Assembly: GCA_019096065.1 (NCBI GenBank)
Contig: JAGUCH010000005.1
Span: 6,014,001-6,078,000 of the forward strand
Direction of reading: 5' to 3'
Length of the DNA: 64,000 bases
DNA from: Paracyclopina nana
Taxonomy: Eukaryota > Arthropoda > Copepoda > Cyclopoida > Cyclopettidae
The notes below the pieces were generated by a model that was not told the DNA's origin, made no database searches, and was given only the letters and a program-made list of their open reading frames with translations. Position 1 is the stretch's first letter, and each line of letters begins with the position of its first letter. This document shows positions 35,701-49,485 of the stretch, piece after piece. The translations under genes and the position numbers were made by a program.

Positions 35701-38700
35701 CTGTGGCATCTTCAGTGATGATGCCTCCACAGGGCTGGATCTCGTACCTCAAATGGAAGCCTTTGGCCAAACGTGAGATATCAGTGATGAACTGGATTTT
35801 GGTGCTGCCACGCAGGTGCAACGACTCTGGCACCGAATTGCCACAAAAACTGGCCTTTCTCACATTGCTTTGCATTTCGAAAATTCGCAGTGAATCATAG
35901 GAGCAAGTGGGGCCTACAAACAAAGGAGTTTGATTAAAGCTCTCGATGGCCCATTGTTGTCACGCCTACTTGGCTCCAATTCAAAGGGCTCCTCAAAAGA
36001 CACCAATACAAAGTCTCGAGGGTTCGTCGTGGTTATCTGGTATTCGCAGTTCAAATTATTGGTATACTCGATTGGGTATCCAGGGCTGGTAAAATGGCCA
36101 ACTGGAGCACTGTAACTTCCACCACACTCAGACCTCCACGAAAGCTGTATAGAAAAATATTAAAGCCTGAAAAAGGCAAACTTTCTTCCTAAAGTTACGT
36201 TGAAGCCATCTCCGTTTATGTCGTTGTTAGAGCGGAAAATTATCTTTAGCCTGTTGGCATTGTTGAGCTCTAATTGGTAAGGCAACTGACGACCACAAAC
36301 TTTTTGGGCTGTGTTCCACAGCCAATTACTATTGGTGGAATCATAGGTGACAATCTAAAAAGAAATACGCATGAACATAGTTGGCGGGGCACTGTGAAAC
36401 CGTAATTAAAACATGCCATGACATGGTCATTTTCACAGCCTTCACTCTGCTCAATGTCAAATCTCCCAATGAAGTTGGCAGCAATCCGGAATCCAGGCTC
36501 AGTCTCAATGTCCCACACGCAACGAATTCCATTTCGATACTTGCCACCACTGGAGATGTCTATTGGAGCAGAGATGTTGCCACCAGCTCCATGAAGAGTG
36601 CCACCACATCCAGCTTGGTCAGCACTGGCTGTGAAACTGAAGGTGTAGCCAGGAAGCAGATGGGACTCGATCCACACTTGGTTGGTCATGGATCGGATCG
36701 GTTCACTCGGAGCCTCAGTGTTGCCACAGCCAGTCCACAAAATTGGAGAGTCCGGTTCACCGCCATTCCGGATGCGAATGTAACTCGCTCCTGGATCGCC
36801 ACATTGGATGCTAGGACTGTTGTCAAGGTTCAAGCTGAATATGGATACCAAGATCTGGGAGCCTTCGTCAAAGTTGAGGAGCCAAGCACAGTCCTGGTTG
36901 GTGCCTGAGCCTCGGATCTCATGGAATGGGCCGGTTAGCACTCCTCCACAGTCATTATACGAGTAGCTGATGTTGAATCCTCGTTCACTGTTGGCGGCAT
37001 CAGACTTGAACATGACATTGGTGACTTCGTATCCAGGATTGACAACCACAGTGGGAGTGGCAATGCGAGCACAGAGGGTTGCCAAGGTTGATCCGGAATC
37101 AAGGTCGCCACGAACAAAGGTGAGGTAGTCCACGCAAGTGTCGTATCTCGGTGGATAGATGTAGAGCTCTGGTATCCTCATCACCAAGGTGCCGTGTTGA
37201 GCTCTTGGCATCAAGGTCCATTGGCAAAGGAGGGATGGAGGATAGGTGAAATTGGAGGTCATGGGGCTGGAAATGGTGCCAGAGGTAGCGGCACTGATGA
37301 TGCCACCGCAGATGGCAGGCTCATCAGTGCTCCATGCCAAGGAAAAGCCTCGATGAGAAATGGAGCCATCAGTGCGAAGTGTGATCCTCATTTCATTGCC
37401 AGAGCTGGAAAATGGCCCTGGTACGGCACTCCCACACACCTTGGCCAAAAGGGAATTGAACCTTGGCCTGGATCCGGAATGGACCTGCAAGAATCCAATA
37501 TAGTATAATAAAGTATGGAATATTTGTCGGGATATGCCTACGAGAACGTAGTCGAAATTGCAGGAAGTGAGATTGGTGCCACTGGATCTCGTTCGCGTAG
37601 TCGGGGCCTCCAGATCGAAATCATTGAACGTCAACTTAATGGATCTGCCAACAGGGCCAATAATGGTCCATTCGCAAACGTGCCGATGTGGATATCCATG
37701 GGGGAATCCGGGACTCTGAATTACTCCAGATGTGCCTTCAATCGTTCCTCCACAAGCTAAACTCGTTAAATAAGTCATATGACAAATAGCAGTATTAAGA
37801 CTACAGTATACATTCTATGCTGGCATTGATATTGGCCAGAAATCCTGTGCTCACTCCACGACTTGAAGAAGTAGAAATGAATCGAACAACTGCCAAATTT
37901 GCCATCGTTTCAATTAGGTTGCTCTCAGGTTGACCACATAATACTTGGGATACGTCGACTAAAATCCAAGCATTAACTCAGAATGTACAGAAAATACATC
38001 TTATATTGGCTTACATCCATTTTTGGTACTGTTCAACTCCATCACCTCCAGCCTATCGCCAAGCGAGCAATTTGCATTGGTGGGAATGTCAAACTGCCTC
38101 AAATTGATGTTGATGTAATGACCTTGGGGTGCAATGAGAGTCCACAAGCAATCCATGTTTTTGGGATATGACGATGGATACTCTGGTGAATGAATGGTGG
38201 TCAAATCATAGGAGTTGACATGGATGGTGCCACCACACGAGGCCACGCTCACTTTGGCCTTGAAGCCCAAATTGGGCCTCTCTGAATTGGTGTAGTACTT
38301 GATCCTCATCATGTTGCCCGTGGACTTTTGAGTGGGTGGCCTTCCCGAGCAAAAAAGGCCAATTTGCTGCGCATAATCCGTGCCACCATCTCGCAACTCC
38401 ACCCCAGAAAGTGAACACCTTGGTGAAGGCCTGATATCAAAGGTCTCCACAAAATCGACCTGGACTCGATGTTGAGGCCCGCTGATGATCGTCCAAATGC
38501 ATTCAGCTTTTGGAGGTGGAACATTGGGAAAATTGGGAGAATTGATGATGAACTCTGGCTCATCATCAGACAGCCTCAGCTGGCCTCCACAGCCCAGTCC
38601 CACCACACTGTAGTGCAACTTGAAGCCTTTGGCAGATCCGGAAGCATCAGAGTGGAATTGGAGGCTCAGGACATTGGAGGTTGTATTCCACCTGGCTGGC

Positions 38701-41700
38701 AACTGAGTGCCACAAAGACGACCATTCTGCTCCTCACGAGTCTGTCCTGGATGGATCAAGATCAGGGGAGAGATGGCAGGGCTGTCACCAGACCTGAGCA
38801 TCAAGTAGTCCCCATCACATGTGTTCAAGTTGGCAGAGGTGACGTTGAGGCTTTCAAACCAGAACTCTATGGTTCGGCCTGGAATGGCTCTCAGCGCCCA
38901 GAAACAGTCCAAATTGTTGCCATAATCCCCAGGGAAGTTGGGACTGGTGATGACACCCTGGTTGCCACTCAAGTATCCACCACAAATGGCTTTCACTTGG
39001 AGTTTGAAGCCTCGCCTCGAGATGGACCTGTCGGTCTTCATGGTGATTTTCATCCAATTGCCAGAGGAAGTGATGAGTGAGCCCTCGGATTGTCGAGCAC
39101 ACAGCCTACTTGTCCTATTCCACCTCCTTTGTCCGTACACTCCATCATAAATTGAGACCGAGTCATACTGGCACCGAAAAGAGGTTTCCATGTTCATGCT
39201 GATGACCTGCACTTGAATGCGAGACAATGGATCACTGGTCAAAATCCAGTCGCAATTCATGTTGTGATCATAATTGCCAGGGTAATTGGGGCTGGTTATC
39301 ACTGTGGTTGAGGCATTGATGAATAATTCCTGCCTGCATCGATTGGCTAATGGAACTGATACACGCGAAGCATCCACTTTTCTCCATCTCAACTTGAACC
39401 TTGAGCCCTCCTAAAATTGAAATTCTTTAAATGTTTCCTAATGATGATTAATTAGTAAATTCACATGAGCTTCAAAGCTGTTTGCAAAGAGGCGAATGAA
39501 AATTCCATTTCCAGTTGATAACACCGAGCTGGGCAAACTTGATCCGCATTTCCTCATTAGCTCTGGAGCAGAATCATCAAAGCCATCATAGATCTGGAAA
39601 AATAATCGTAAATAATGAGACAAAACAAAAAGGTTATATTTGGAATACTTACCACAAGGGTTGAAAGGCAATCGTTGTCACCAAAGCCATTGAGCTCGAT
39701 TTCAAAGAGATCAAAGTTGACTTGGACCAATGATCCAGCTTCAACATTAATCAACCAGGATGGGTTGGGATGTCCATCTTTGACGAAAAATGCGGACGGA
39801 AACAATGGCGAGACGATGACTCCTTCATCTCCGGAAAGCTCACTTGTTCCATACACTAAAATGAATTTAAAATTCAAAGTTTGTCATTTTGAATGAATCT
39901 TAAAAATCTCACCCAGTGAGTAGAAAGCTGTGAATCCACTGGCCGTGCCTTGCGCATCAGAGTTGAATTTCACCCATAATTTAGAGTCTGCAGTGATATT
40001 CGACGCTGGGATGTCATTGCCGCAAAAATGGCCTAAAAGCGGACCTTCCATGCTATCTTGGTGGACTTCCACATAATCCCTATTGCAGCCCTCACTCAGC
40101 TCCACATTGAACATTTCAAACGTCAAAGTGACCTTATTACCAGGCCAGCCTCCAATGGTCCAAACACATTCAGCATTTTGAGGGTATGGATCAGGGTAGG
40201 CAGGAGATGCAAATCTGCCGGATTCCGAAAGGAAATCGCCTCCACAAGCAGTTTCCTCAACTGAATAGATGGCCCTGAATCCAGTGGAGGTGGACAAATG
40301 GGGCACATGAAGAAGGACTGTCAATGCATTCCCCTGAAATGGACATTTTAAATAAATGTTTATGTCAAAGAAGGAGATGACATTTTACTTGAGAGGTGAT
40401 TTGGTGGGGCAAAGTTCTTGAGCAATATTTGCCAATCTGAGGAGATTCCACGCTGACACCATCAAAGAGGGCCAAAAATGTTCCCGAGCAATTCTCCCTG
40501 TCAGTCATGTCAATATGTGTGAGAGTAAAGGTCACCCTATCGGCTATCAAATGTTAATTAGAAAGACTCAGTTGAAAAATGGATTTAAAAATATCAAACA
40601 TACTCAAAGTTTCCCCAGTGATTGTCCATGAGCAATCTCCGCCCATTTCCCAAGCATGCGGATAATTGGGAGACATGAGCTCTCCCGATCCAGATGTGGT
40701 CAGGGTGGCTCCACATGCTCTGGTGAAATTGGCCAAGAAGCCCTTGGAGGTCACACTGCCATCAGCCTTCATCCTCACGAACAGTTTGCTTCCAGAGGAG
40801 AAGAACACGTTGGGAGAGGGCACATCTTGGCCGCAATGTTGAACCAGGAGTGGAGCACTCTCATCCTCACCATCGTGGATGGAGACATAGTCAAAGCTGC
40901 AATTGGCATGAGGCTCCACGTCAAAGTCCACAAAGGTGAACTGCACCCGATGGCTGGCATCGGTTTCGATGATCCATGAGCAGTCATCATTGGACCCGTA
41001 GGCATTGGGATAGTTGCGAGAATGGATGGATCCGGAAGGAGCTGTCATCCGGCCTCCGCAGCCTCCTGGCTGAGCATTGAAGTTGGCACTGAAGCCCTTG
41101 CCCCTTATGGAGCCATCAGACTTGAACCTGGCATACACGTGGTTGCCCATGGCCGTCAGGGTCACGTTTTGCACTCGCTTCTCGCACAAACTCGTCAAAA
41201 TGGGGCTGGTATCATCCGGACCTCCATAAATGGTCAGGGAGTCGTATTCGCAATTCCTCGAGCCCTCCAGGTCGAATTCGGCGACGACAATCTGGATTTG
41301 GGTGCCAGGATCGGTCTCGATCTTCCAATCGCACACAACATAGACCGGGTAAATATTGGGGTAATTGGGGCTGGCGAAAGTCCCACTGTTCTTCCTCAGG
41401 ATTCCTCCACATCCATCAATCACCCACTCGAGCCTGAAGCCATTGCCCGCCACGGATCTGTCAGAGACAAATTGCAAATTCAGCTGGTCGAGGCTCGTGT
41501 GGATCAGTCCGGGATGGTTGGTGCCGCAAAAAGTGCCCAAGTCCAGCGAAGCAGCCTCTCCACGACTCTCCGTTTGCCAGGCTTTCACAAAGTCGAATTT
41601 GCACGCTTGCCCACCAGCCGAGCTGCTCGCTGGATCTTCCATTTCAAAGTGGGAGAAAGTGGCATTGATTCGGTTTCCCCGGGGGGCCTCGATGACCCAG

Positions 41701-44700
41701 GTGCAGTTCCGATTATGAGGGTAGGGGTCAGGGAAGTTGGGGCTTTCCACCACTCCGGAAAGCCCTGTGAGCCGATTGTTGCAGTCCGATACATATCTCG
41801 CGTGGAAGCCTCGTCCGCCTTGCGAGTAATCCGACTTGAAGACGACCACTATGGCATTGCCAGTGGACACGATGGGCTCGTGCGAGAGGCTGCAGAATTG
41901 GCCCAAAATTCGCGACCTTCGATTGGGGCCGTCGTACACGCGTACGTAGTCAAATCGACAATTGGTCGAGGACTCCAGGTCCAAGTCGAGGAAAATGAGG
42001 TTGATTTTGGAGCCTTTGGCAGCATGAATTTCCCACGTGCACTCCGCGTTGTGATGGTATGGGCTGGGATACGAGGGTGAGGAAAACGAGCCACTCGGAC
42101 CGGTTAATCGGCCTCCACAGCCTGGAAAATTCAAAAGATTAATGTTTTTATTATTATTGTGGAAGATAGTAATTATGTGCCTTGTGCGGTGCCATCCCAA
42201 AATACTTCGAAACCTCTGGCAGATCGAGATTCATCCGAGCGGAAGAAAAGCAGTAATTGGTTGCTAAATGATGGGATGGTACGGGGAATCCGATTGCCGC
42301 AATATCTTCCAAAAAGTGGCGAAGTTTCACTGCCGCCATTCCTGAAAAAACAAAATAGTCCAATTTCGCAACATCTCTCTTTTTTACTATATACTACATC
42401 ATCATGATGGATCAAAATTACTTTTCCTTTTTTCACCATATGTCCATATCATCAAAAGTACCAATAGTCTATGTAACTTAATTAAGGAAAATTAAGTGAA
42501 GGTTTAAGTTCTTTATCAATTTACTAATATGAACCTGAAAAGGCAATATTAAAAGTTCGAGCGCAGCAATCTTATTGTATTGTTGATTAGACCGCAACAA
42601 TTACTTGATTAATGTACCTTATTTCAAGGAAATCGTAGTTGCAGTTTGTGTGATTCTCCATGTCAAACACTGAAAAGTTGAGCATGATTTGCTGCCCAGT
42701 GGGCACTTGAATTTTCCACGTGCAATCTCTGTTGTGTCCATAATTATTAGGCCAGCCAGGAGACCTGATGACTCCAAATGCTGAATGGTACTCTCCCCCA
42801 CAAACTGAAACATCCAAAATTGATTTAACATCCTGTTTTATGCCATTTATATCAGCATACCCAAAGATCCATCGAGTGTGACATAGGAAGCTGCAAATCC
42901 CTCACGAGCAACGCTCGAATCAGATTTGAAAACCACCGTCAACGCATTGGAAGAACTCGTCAAAGTTGGAGGGATTTGACGACCACAAAATCTGTGATTT
43001 AAATATATGACTTATCGTTACTGGCTAGGTGTCCAAGGCGTTTCTTCGCCGACTCCGATAATTTGAGCAAATTTAAAATTAATTGAAAAGCACCATAAAA
43101 ACGTTAAAAAATCTGACTGAACAATGTTCCTTAGCGCACTGTGGGTCCGTTGTAGCGAAAAAGGGCATACAAATAATTTAACGCTAAAAATTCTACATTC
43201 GATGCACAGTGGGGTGAAGTCACAGAAAAAAGTTAACCTCTAAGAGAAGCACAGAGGGACCATCGAGGCAAACCCCAAAAAGTTTTGAGGCTCACAAATT
43301 GTAATGTTAGTGCACAGTGGGGGTAAGTCTTCAAAAAAAATACATTTTTAAAAGTTGACTCTGTGCACTGCGGGACTATTCGGACAAAGCCCGTACAGTT
43401 TTTCAGGTTTAAAAACTGATGGTGTAATGCACAGTAGGGACAAGTGGCCGAAAAAAGTCCACTCATAAAAGTTGTCCTTAGTTGTGGGCAAATCGTACAA
43501 AAGTTTTTTAAGGCTCATAAATTGTACAGCTAAGAAATTGTAATTTATTCAAGCACAGTGGGGCATTTGGAGCAAAAAAGTTCCCACCCTTGCAAGTTGA
43601 TTTACAGACCTTAGCTTCCCTCTGAAAAAAACTGCTAGATTCTAGTACAACGCTCCGCTCAAATCAATATACAGATTATGCACGGATTGCATGATACTGC
43701 TTACAGCTCGTTGTTAATTTTTACCTTCCAATAGAAGTGGCATTATTAGCAATGCCATCATCGAAAATTTCCACATGATCAAATGCACAATTCCTGCTCG
43801 TTTCCAAGGAGAACGAGAGCCAAGTTATCCTGATGATGGTGCCAATTTCGCCTCGGATCACCCACATGCAATTCGCCCCATGGGGGTAATACTGGGACTC
43901 AATGGGGCTCTGGATCACCCCAGTGGACTGATCGCTGAAAATCCCACCACATTGGGATGCCACAGTGGTGTAATTCAAGGAGAAGCCCCTGTTTTGCACG
44001 GAGCCGTCCGTGACAAATCTGAGCCACACATAGTTCAAGCTGGAGTCAATTGGGTCTGGCGTCAATGAGGGATCTCCGCAATATCTGCCAATCAGGGTGG
44101 AATTCTCAGAGTCTCCATCGCGGATTTCCAGGTAGTCGTAATTGCAGTTGTAGCTGCCCTCAATTTCAAAGTCGATGAACTGAAGCTGGATCCTGGTGCC
44201 AGGTGGTTGAGCAATGAGGTAGTCACATTGCCTTCCACTTGGGTAAGGGTTGGGATGGTATGGAGAGGTGATGATGCCAGAGTCCGCAGAAAACGAGCCA
44301 CCGCATGCTAAAATATGTATTTAAATCAATAATGTAGAAATCTTGATGCCAGGAATATTTTGCCTATTACAGATGATTTCAGCTTGTGAAACTGAAAACG
44401 AAATTGGAAGATGACAATCGAGACTTTACGAAAAAAAATTCTTGAAAATTCGACAAATCGGCAAAAATGAAGGCCTGGGCTTTACCTGTTTTGTAGGAGA
44501 CCCTAAATCCTGCATGGCCAATGGAGTGATCGGATCGGAAACGAATTAAAATCTGATTTCCGGTCGATAAATGGCTTGGTGGCAATGTGCGTCCACAAAA
44601 TCTTCCAAGCAATGGCGACTCCGTGGATCCTCCGTCACGAACAGACACGAAGTCATACCTTTTATATGTAATAACAACGCAATTATAATTAGCTGTCATC

Positions 44701-47700
44701 ATCATCAAAATTACAGCAGCAGCAAAAAATCACCTGCAAGTGGCATGTGCTTCTAGATCGAAGCTCAGAAAATTGAGCTCGATTCGATCCCCTCTGGGCA
44801 CACGTATGATCCACTCGCAGTCCAGATTGTTGGCATATGTCTCAGGGTGTTGAGGGGATGAAAATTGCCCTGTTGGACTCGTAAGCAGACCGCCACAACC
44901 AGGAATGCCTATTTTTTTTTTTAAATAAATGGCATGAAAATCTTGATGCTGAGCAACTTTTTCCTACATCACTCAATTTCAGTTTTGATTAGTGAAAATG
45001 AAATTGGAAGATCCCAATTGAAATTGTTGGCAAAAATGCTTTTTGGAAATTTCACCTCGTCCCAAAAAAATGAACTTTTCAAATCGCATCAAAAAATAGT
45101 GCTTAATCAATAAAATTTCCAGCAGTAATAATTTTTCTATAAAATAAGGTTAACTAAAGATGAACTCCGAATAAAAATAATTATACCTGGTACTGCAGAC
45201 CAGGCAATGGAGAATCCTGTGTCGGAGAGGGAATCATCCGAGTGAAAATGCAACGTTGCCATATATCCACTTGAGACGACAGGTGCAGGTGTGGAGGAGC
45301 TGCAGTATTTGCCCAGCAAGTGGTGATCAGCTCCAATGGCATCACCATCAAACACCTCCAGATAATCATAGCTGCAATTCGAGTGAGTTTCCAATCGCAG
45401 CGAAGCAAACAGAAACTGGATGCGTTTGCCAGGTGTCGTCATGATTTTCCACACACAATGACGATTGTGAGGGTACTGGCCAGGATACCCAGGAGACTGA
45501 ATGGTGCCAAAGTCCTGAGGCTCCTCCATGATCTCTCCGCATTGGGGTGGAGTGGAGTGCCAAACCAGCCTGAAACCAGCATGAGCCACTGAACTGTCAG
45601 TCTTGAACCACATGTAGACGATATGGGAGGTGGTGATGATGTTTGGCGGGGCACTGGTGCCACAAAACTTGCCGATGAGAGGAGCTGAGGTGTCACGGCC
45701 ATCATGGATTTCCAGCCAATCGTGAGCGCAGTTGTTGCCAGACTCGAGGTGGAACTCCAAAAAGGTGATGTTGAGCACCTGCTCAGGTGTGGTTTCAATC
45801 ACATACGCACAGCTCAAGTCGTGGGAGTAAGTGCTTGAGGATCCCACTGGATAGTCAATTTCTCCATATTCAGTCTCGTAATGTCCTCCACAGACTACAA
45901 ATTAAAAAAAGTGTATTTTTTTCTGGCAAAAATGGAGTCATAGAAACAACAGACAAGAATCTCACCTTGGACCTCATCTTGGCAGGTATCTCCAGTGAAG
46001 TCAGGTGTGCACTGGCAGGAAAACGTTCCAAGACCGCTGAGGCACGTGCCACCATTTTGACAAGGATTATTGGCACAGTTATCAATTTGGTTTTGGCACA
46101 TGAATCCAGAATAGCCAAAGGCACAATTGCACATAAACGTCGTTGCCAAAGGAATGCAACTGCCCCCGTTGAGACAAGGACCTGAGGCACAAGGGGACAA
46201 GGTGACCCTCCCATCATCTCCCCCTGGCTGAGGGTAGATGACAGGTCCTCCAGATCCTGGGGAGCAGCCCATGGGTCCAACTCCATGTCCAGTGAAACCT
46301 TGTCTGCAAAAGCATTGGACAAGTCCAGCAGCTCCATTGGACACACAAATGGCCATGGGGTGACAGCCCCCATTGGCCACGTGGCAGGGTCCAAGGTAGG
46401 TGCAGGTTTGCCCATCTCCCTGATAGCCAGCAGGACAAGGTCCGCAGGTTCGAGTTCCAATGCTGTTATAGCAAGCCACTGGAGGATTGGTGCTGCATCC
46501 GCCATTGTTGATCAAGCACTCGTTGATGTCATCGCAGAAGAAGCCATCGCCAGTGAATCCTGGAGGACAGGGTCCACACCTGAAGCTGCCCGGTGTGTTG
46601 ATGCACCTGACAGGTGGGTTTCTGGAGCAGGGGTTGGCAATGCCAATGCACTCGTTGACATCGACTGTGCAACGTCCATCAGAGTCCTTGTCCCATCCTT
46701 GAGAGCAGTAGCATACCCGTTGGCCATTGTTGTCCATGGCGCATGATCCGTGACCACAGAGGGCCAAGTCACTGCTGCCTTGGCAGACATCTTGCCTCTG
46801 GGTGCAGTGGACACCATAAAAGTTGCTTGCACAATGGCACATATAAGTACCTAAAATCATGAAATGATGCTCAAAATATCCATTTCTGTAAATAATTGAA
46901 ATATTTATTCTTGATAATATTAGTGTCAAACCTGGCATGTTTTGGCAAGCAGCTCCGTTTTGGCAGCCAAGATCTGTGCCAACAAATCTGGCGCATTCAT
47001 TGACATCTGATGAACAGGTTGAGCCTTCCCAATTGTCCGGGCATTGGCAGATGAAGCCACTGTAAGTGCTGATGCAAGTCCCGCCATTTTGACAAGGATT
47101 GGATTCGCAGTTGTCACGGTTCAAATTTCGCCGCAATCTCCTCACTTTTCCTTCCAGAGCGTCCACCTGGAAACACCGAAATAGTTCAATTTAATGCATG
47201 CAGGAAAATTCAGGAATATTGTCTTACTCTGGTACGAAGCGCTTGAATCAGCTCCAAGGGATCATCAGCCTGAGAAGAATATGTTTGCCTCGCCTACGAA
47301 GCGAAAAAAGATATTTGTTTACATTTCAAACTGAGTAGACTAGAATTGTACGCGGTGTTGCGAAAAGAGCCAACACGTGGCCAAAAACGCCACTTACAGA
47401 TACTTCTTGCACTCTGGCTTCCAGTGAGCTTAACCTGTCTGCCAAGAGGCGGCTGTTGGACATTCCATCCTCCAGAACAGCGATTCTGTTCATAATGTCC
47501 GAATTCACGCCCACCATTTGATGGCTCAAAGAATATTGCCCTAATTCTGTCATCATATTCACCGAACCGCGGCCTCTCGCGCGTAAAGTGATATTTCTGT
47601 CCACTCTCGATTCCAGCACAATATTTCCATATTCCAAAAGTATCCTAGGCCTATTTAATGATGTAAAAAAGTGGAATTAATGATCCTGCATATTTATTAC

Positions 47701-47809
47701 TGGCCTATTGCTCAACTCACTGGTCACTGAAAATGTCGCACTTTGCACTCTGGTTAAACAGCAGAGCGACCAAAACAATGCATAACCACAACCAGGAGGA
47801 AAAAGCCAT
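29734..47809 (-). CDS. Cubn: Cubilin, EGF/CUB endocytic receptor
   Basis: Large peripheral-membrane receptor that takes up protein ligands in absorptive cells with amnionless-type partners. The signal peptide ([18 protein letters not shown]) is in exon 47721-47809. Exon 47398-47650 carries the conserved cubilin N-terminus ([15 protein letters not shown]) and a coiled segment; then 47228-47293, 46932-47166 and 45966-46850 hold eight EGF-like domains. I count 27 CUB domains from 45894 down to 29885, the number in vertebrate cubilin. Further exons include 45187-45894, 44734-44908, 44486-44658, 43725-44307, 42861-42991, 42618-42804, 42181-42341, 40604-42121, 40389-40543, 39913-40333, 39653-39855, 39475-39593, 38015-39410, 37542-37756, 31307 downward, 30056-30159, 29885-29993 and 29734-29765. 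The exon-12 donor seems to be GC. CUB13 (39855) lacks its first Cys. The last short exon, ending FWLCICE, is less certain, as is the junction near 36417. Confidence 0.93.
31429..32010. repeat. 18-bp minisatellite (ATATCAGAGATACTTTAG) in a cubilin intron
   Basis: About 580 bp of an 18-bp unit, most regular at 31840-31990 and more variable at the left. Because 18 is a multiple of three, the minus strand reads as an open SLISKV repeat; this is a by-product, since it lies between cubilin exons near 32237 and 31307. Confidence 0.92.
43130..43580. repeat. Degenerate tandem repeat (GCACAGTGGGG units) in a cubilin intron
   Basis: GCACAGTGGGG or close variants recur at about 43135, 43206, 43313, 43370, 43431 and 43554, each followed by AAAAAGTT and GGCTCA-like blocks, with a spacing of roughly 60-120 bp. 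It fills most of the intron between 42991 and 43725. Confidence 0.6.
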
Positions 47810-49485
47810 GTTTTTTCCAGCAAAAATATTAGCACATTTTTGAAAATTATGATGACTTTTCTCTATGTTTATCACTTTGCAACTAATCACTGATTTTACC
47901 AGGTACCGAAAAAGTAGGCGTTATGATTTTGCGAAACTTGAGACTCCAAATGTAGATGCGATCCTTTTCGGTGAAAATTCCAGATTTTTACACCTTTTCT
48001 CGCTTACATAAAAGTTACGTGTGCCAAAAAGAGCTGATTCGCTTGCATAATTTTGCCAGCAACAGTTCGTATCACAATGCAAAATTTTAGTTTGAACCAA
48101 AATGCATTTTAAAGCTAGTTGCATATCATACTCAGAATATTTTCTTTTTACTAATTTCTAAAAAATCTTATTTCTGTATGCTCGTAAAAAAACTTATTTC
48201 TAGATTTTAGATTTTTATGCTATTACCTCATTAGACAAAAAAAATTATATTTGGTAGGCGTGTAGATGAACATCACATTAAAGTTACAATTGTTGGTATC
48301 GCGAATGAAAGTAACGTTTGCATCAATTTTGCCGTGCACTTTTAAAACGCAAATTATGCTCCTCTGATCAAACAGAGGACCAGTTGAACTTTTAACTTTG
48401 CTGATCCCATATGGCACGCGAGCTTTGCTCCAGTTTGGGCTCATCCAGGTGTAAAAGCTACCGGCAGAAACCACCTGGGGGTAATTAGGGTCCAAAAAAT
48501 CCAATTAGCCATATTTGATCCAATCCTTAATTGCCCAACGTAAAAACTGAGCCCAGGGATGAAATTGGCTTTTTATATGAGTGTGCGACTTTTGGTGGGT
48601 CATTTTCCCACAGTGTTCCAACGACTTGATTATTGTCATGCTACAGTAGAAGTAAGTGACTCCTAGAGTTCAGTTTTAGTGCTGTCGTCCCTTCGAAAAC
48701 AAGCTAGGGAGGAAATAGCTGCTTATTTGATTCAAAGTTACTGCAACCAAAAAATACCATGAATTATTTTCACATTGTGCTGCTATTGCGAGGACAATTC
48801 TTAAAAAGGGGTGAGCCAACAATTAATCCGATAAGAACGTTTATAGAAAAACCTCTGAACCTCAGCCAGGCCATTTTCTATATACTACCACATAGTAATG
48901 ATCATAAATTATCTTTTATTACATCTTGGCTAAAAAATGACCCGAAATTGAGATGTCCAGCAAAGAAGGAGGAGATATTGCAGTATCAATAAAAAAGCTT
49001 TATCTACTATTGAGAAATTAGCAAAAAACTGCTCCAGTTATTCCCACGTTCAAAATAATTTTGCTGGCTATGCTATTATCATTGACTTTTACCCCACTAA
49101 GCATAGTGCAGCATATGTAAGATTTTCAGTTATGAATCATAGCTATTGATTTGTGTGTCCACTTGTTACAAATTCCACCCCCTACAGCAAAAACCTTATT
49201 ATTGTGTATGCTATGATAAAACTGCCATAAATGAAATAATACGTTGCAGGTATGGAAAAAGCTACGAGGGGGTGATCTGCATCATCAAGGATCAATAATT
49301 GCTTATATACAGAAAAGATACGTACTACTATGTAACATCACAAAGAAGGTGAAAATATTCTAGACCGGATGTCCCATTGGGTGGGACGCAAAGAATTCCA
49401 CCATTATTATTGTACGTACACCTGCTGCAGTATTAAAGTAAAAGATGCATGAAGAAGAAAAGGGAAGTAACTGAAGTGTGACGAG
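47810..49485. other. Divergent intergenic region between cubilin and cadherin
   Basis: About 1.7 kb that must hold both promoters. One motif copy sits at 48263. A minus-strand open frame at 48223-48504 (reading SAGSFYTWMSPNWSKARVPY) looks more protein-like than its surroundings and has an acceptor-like CCCCCAG at its start, but it has no ATG in frame and no partner exon that I can identify. Confidence 0.5.
48263..48280 (+). repeat. Dispersed 18-bp motif, copy 13
   Basis: TAGATGAACATCACATTA, about 450 bp upstream of the cubilin start. Confidence 0.8.

Noticed and set aside
41022..42080. 352-codon plus-strand frame opposite cubilin
   Set aside because: Shadow of the large CUB exon 40604-42121; the minus strand shows clear repeated CUB domains.
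48223..48504. Minus-strand frame upstream of cubilin (PNYPQVVSAGSFYTWMS), first taken for a CUB-like exon
   Set aside because: Only the PNYPQ start resembles a CUB domain, there is no ATG in frame, the end runs through a dispersed motif copy, and cubilin already has its own signal-peptide exon at 47809.
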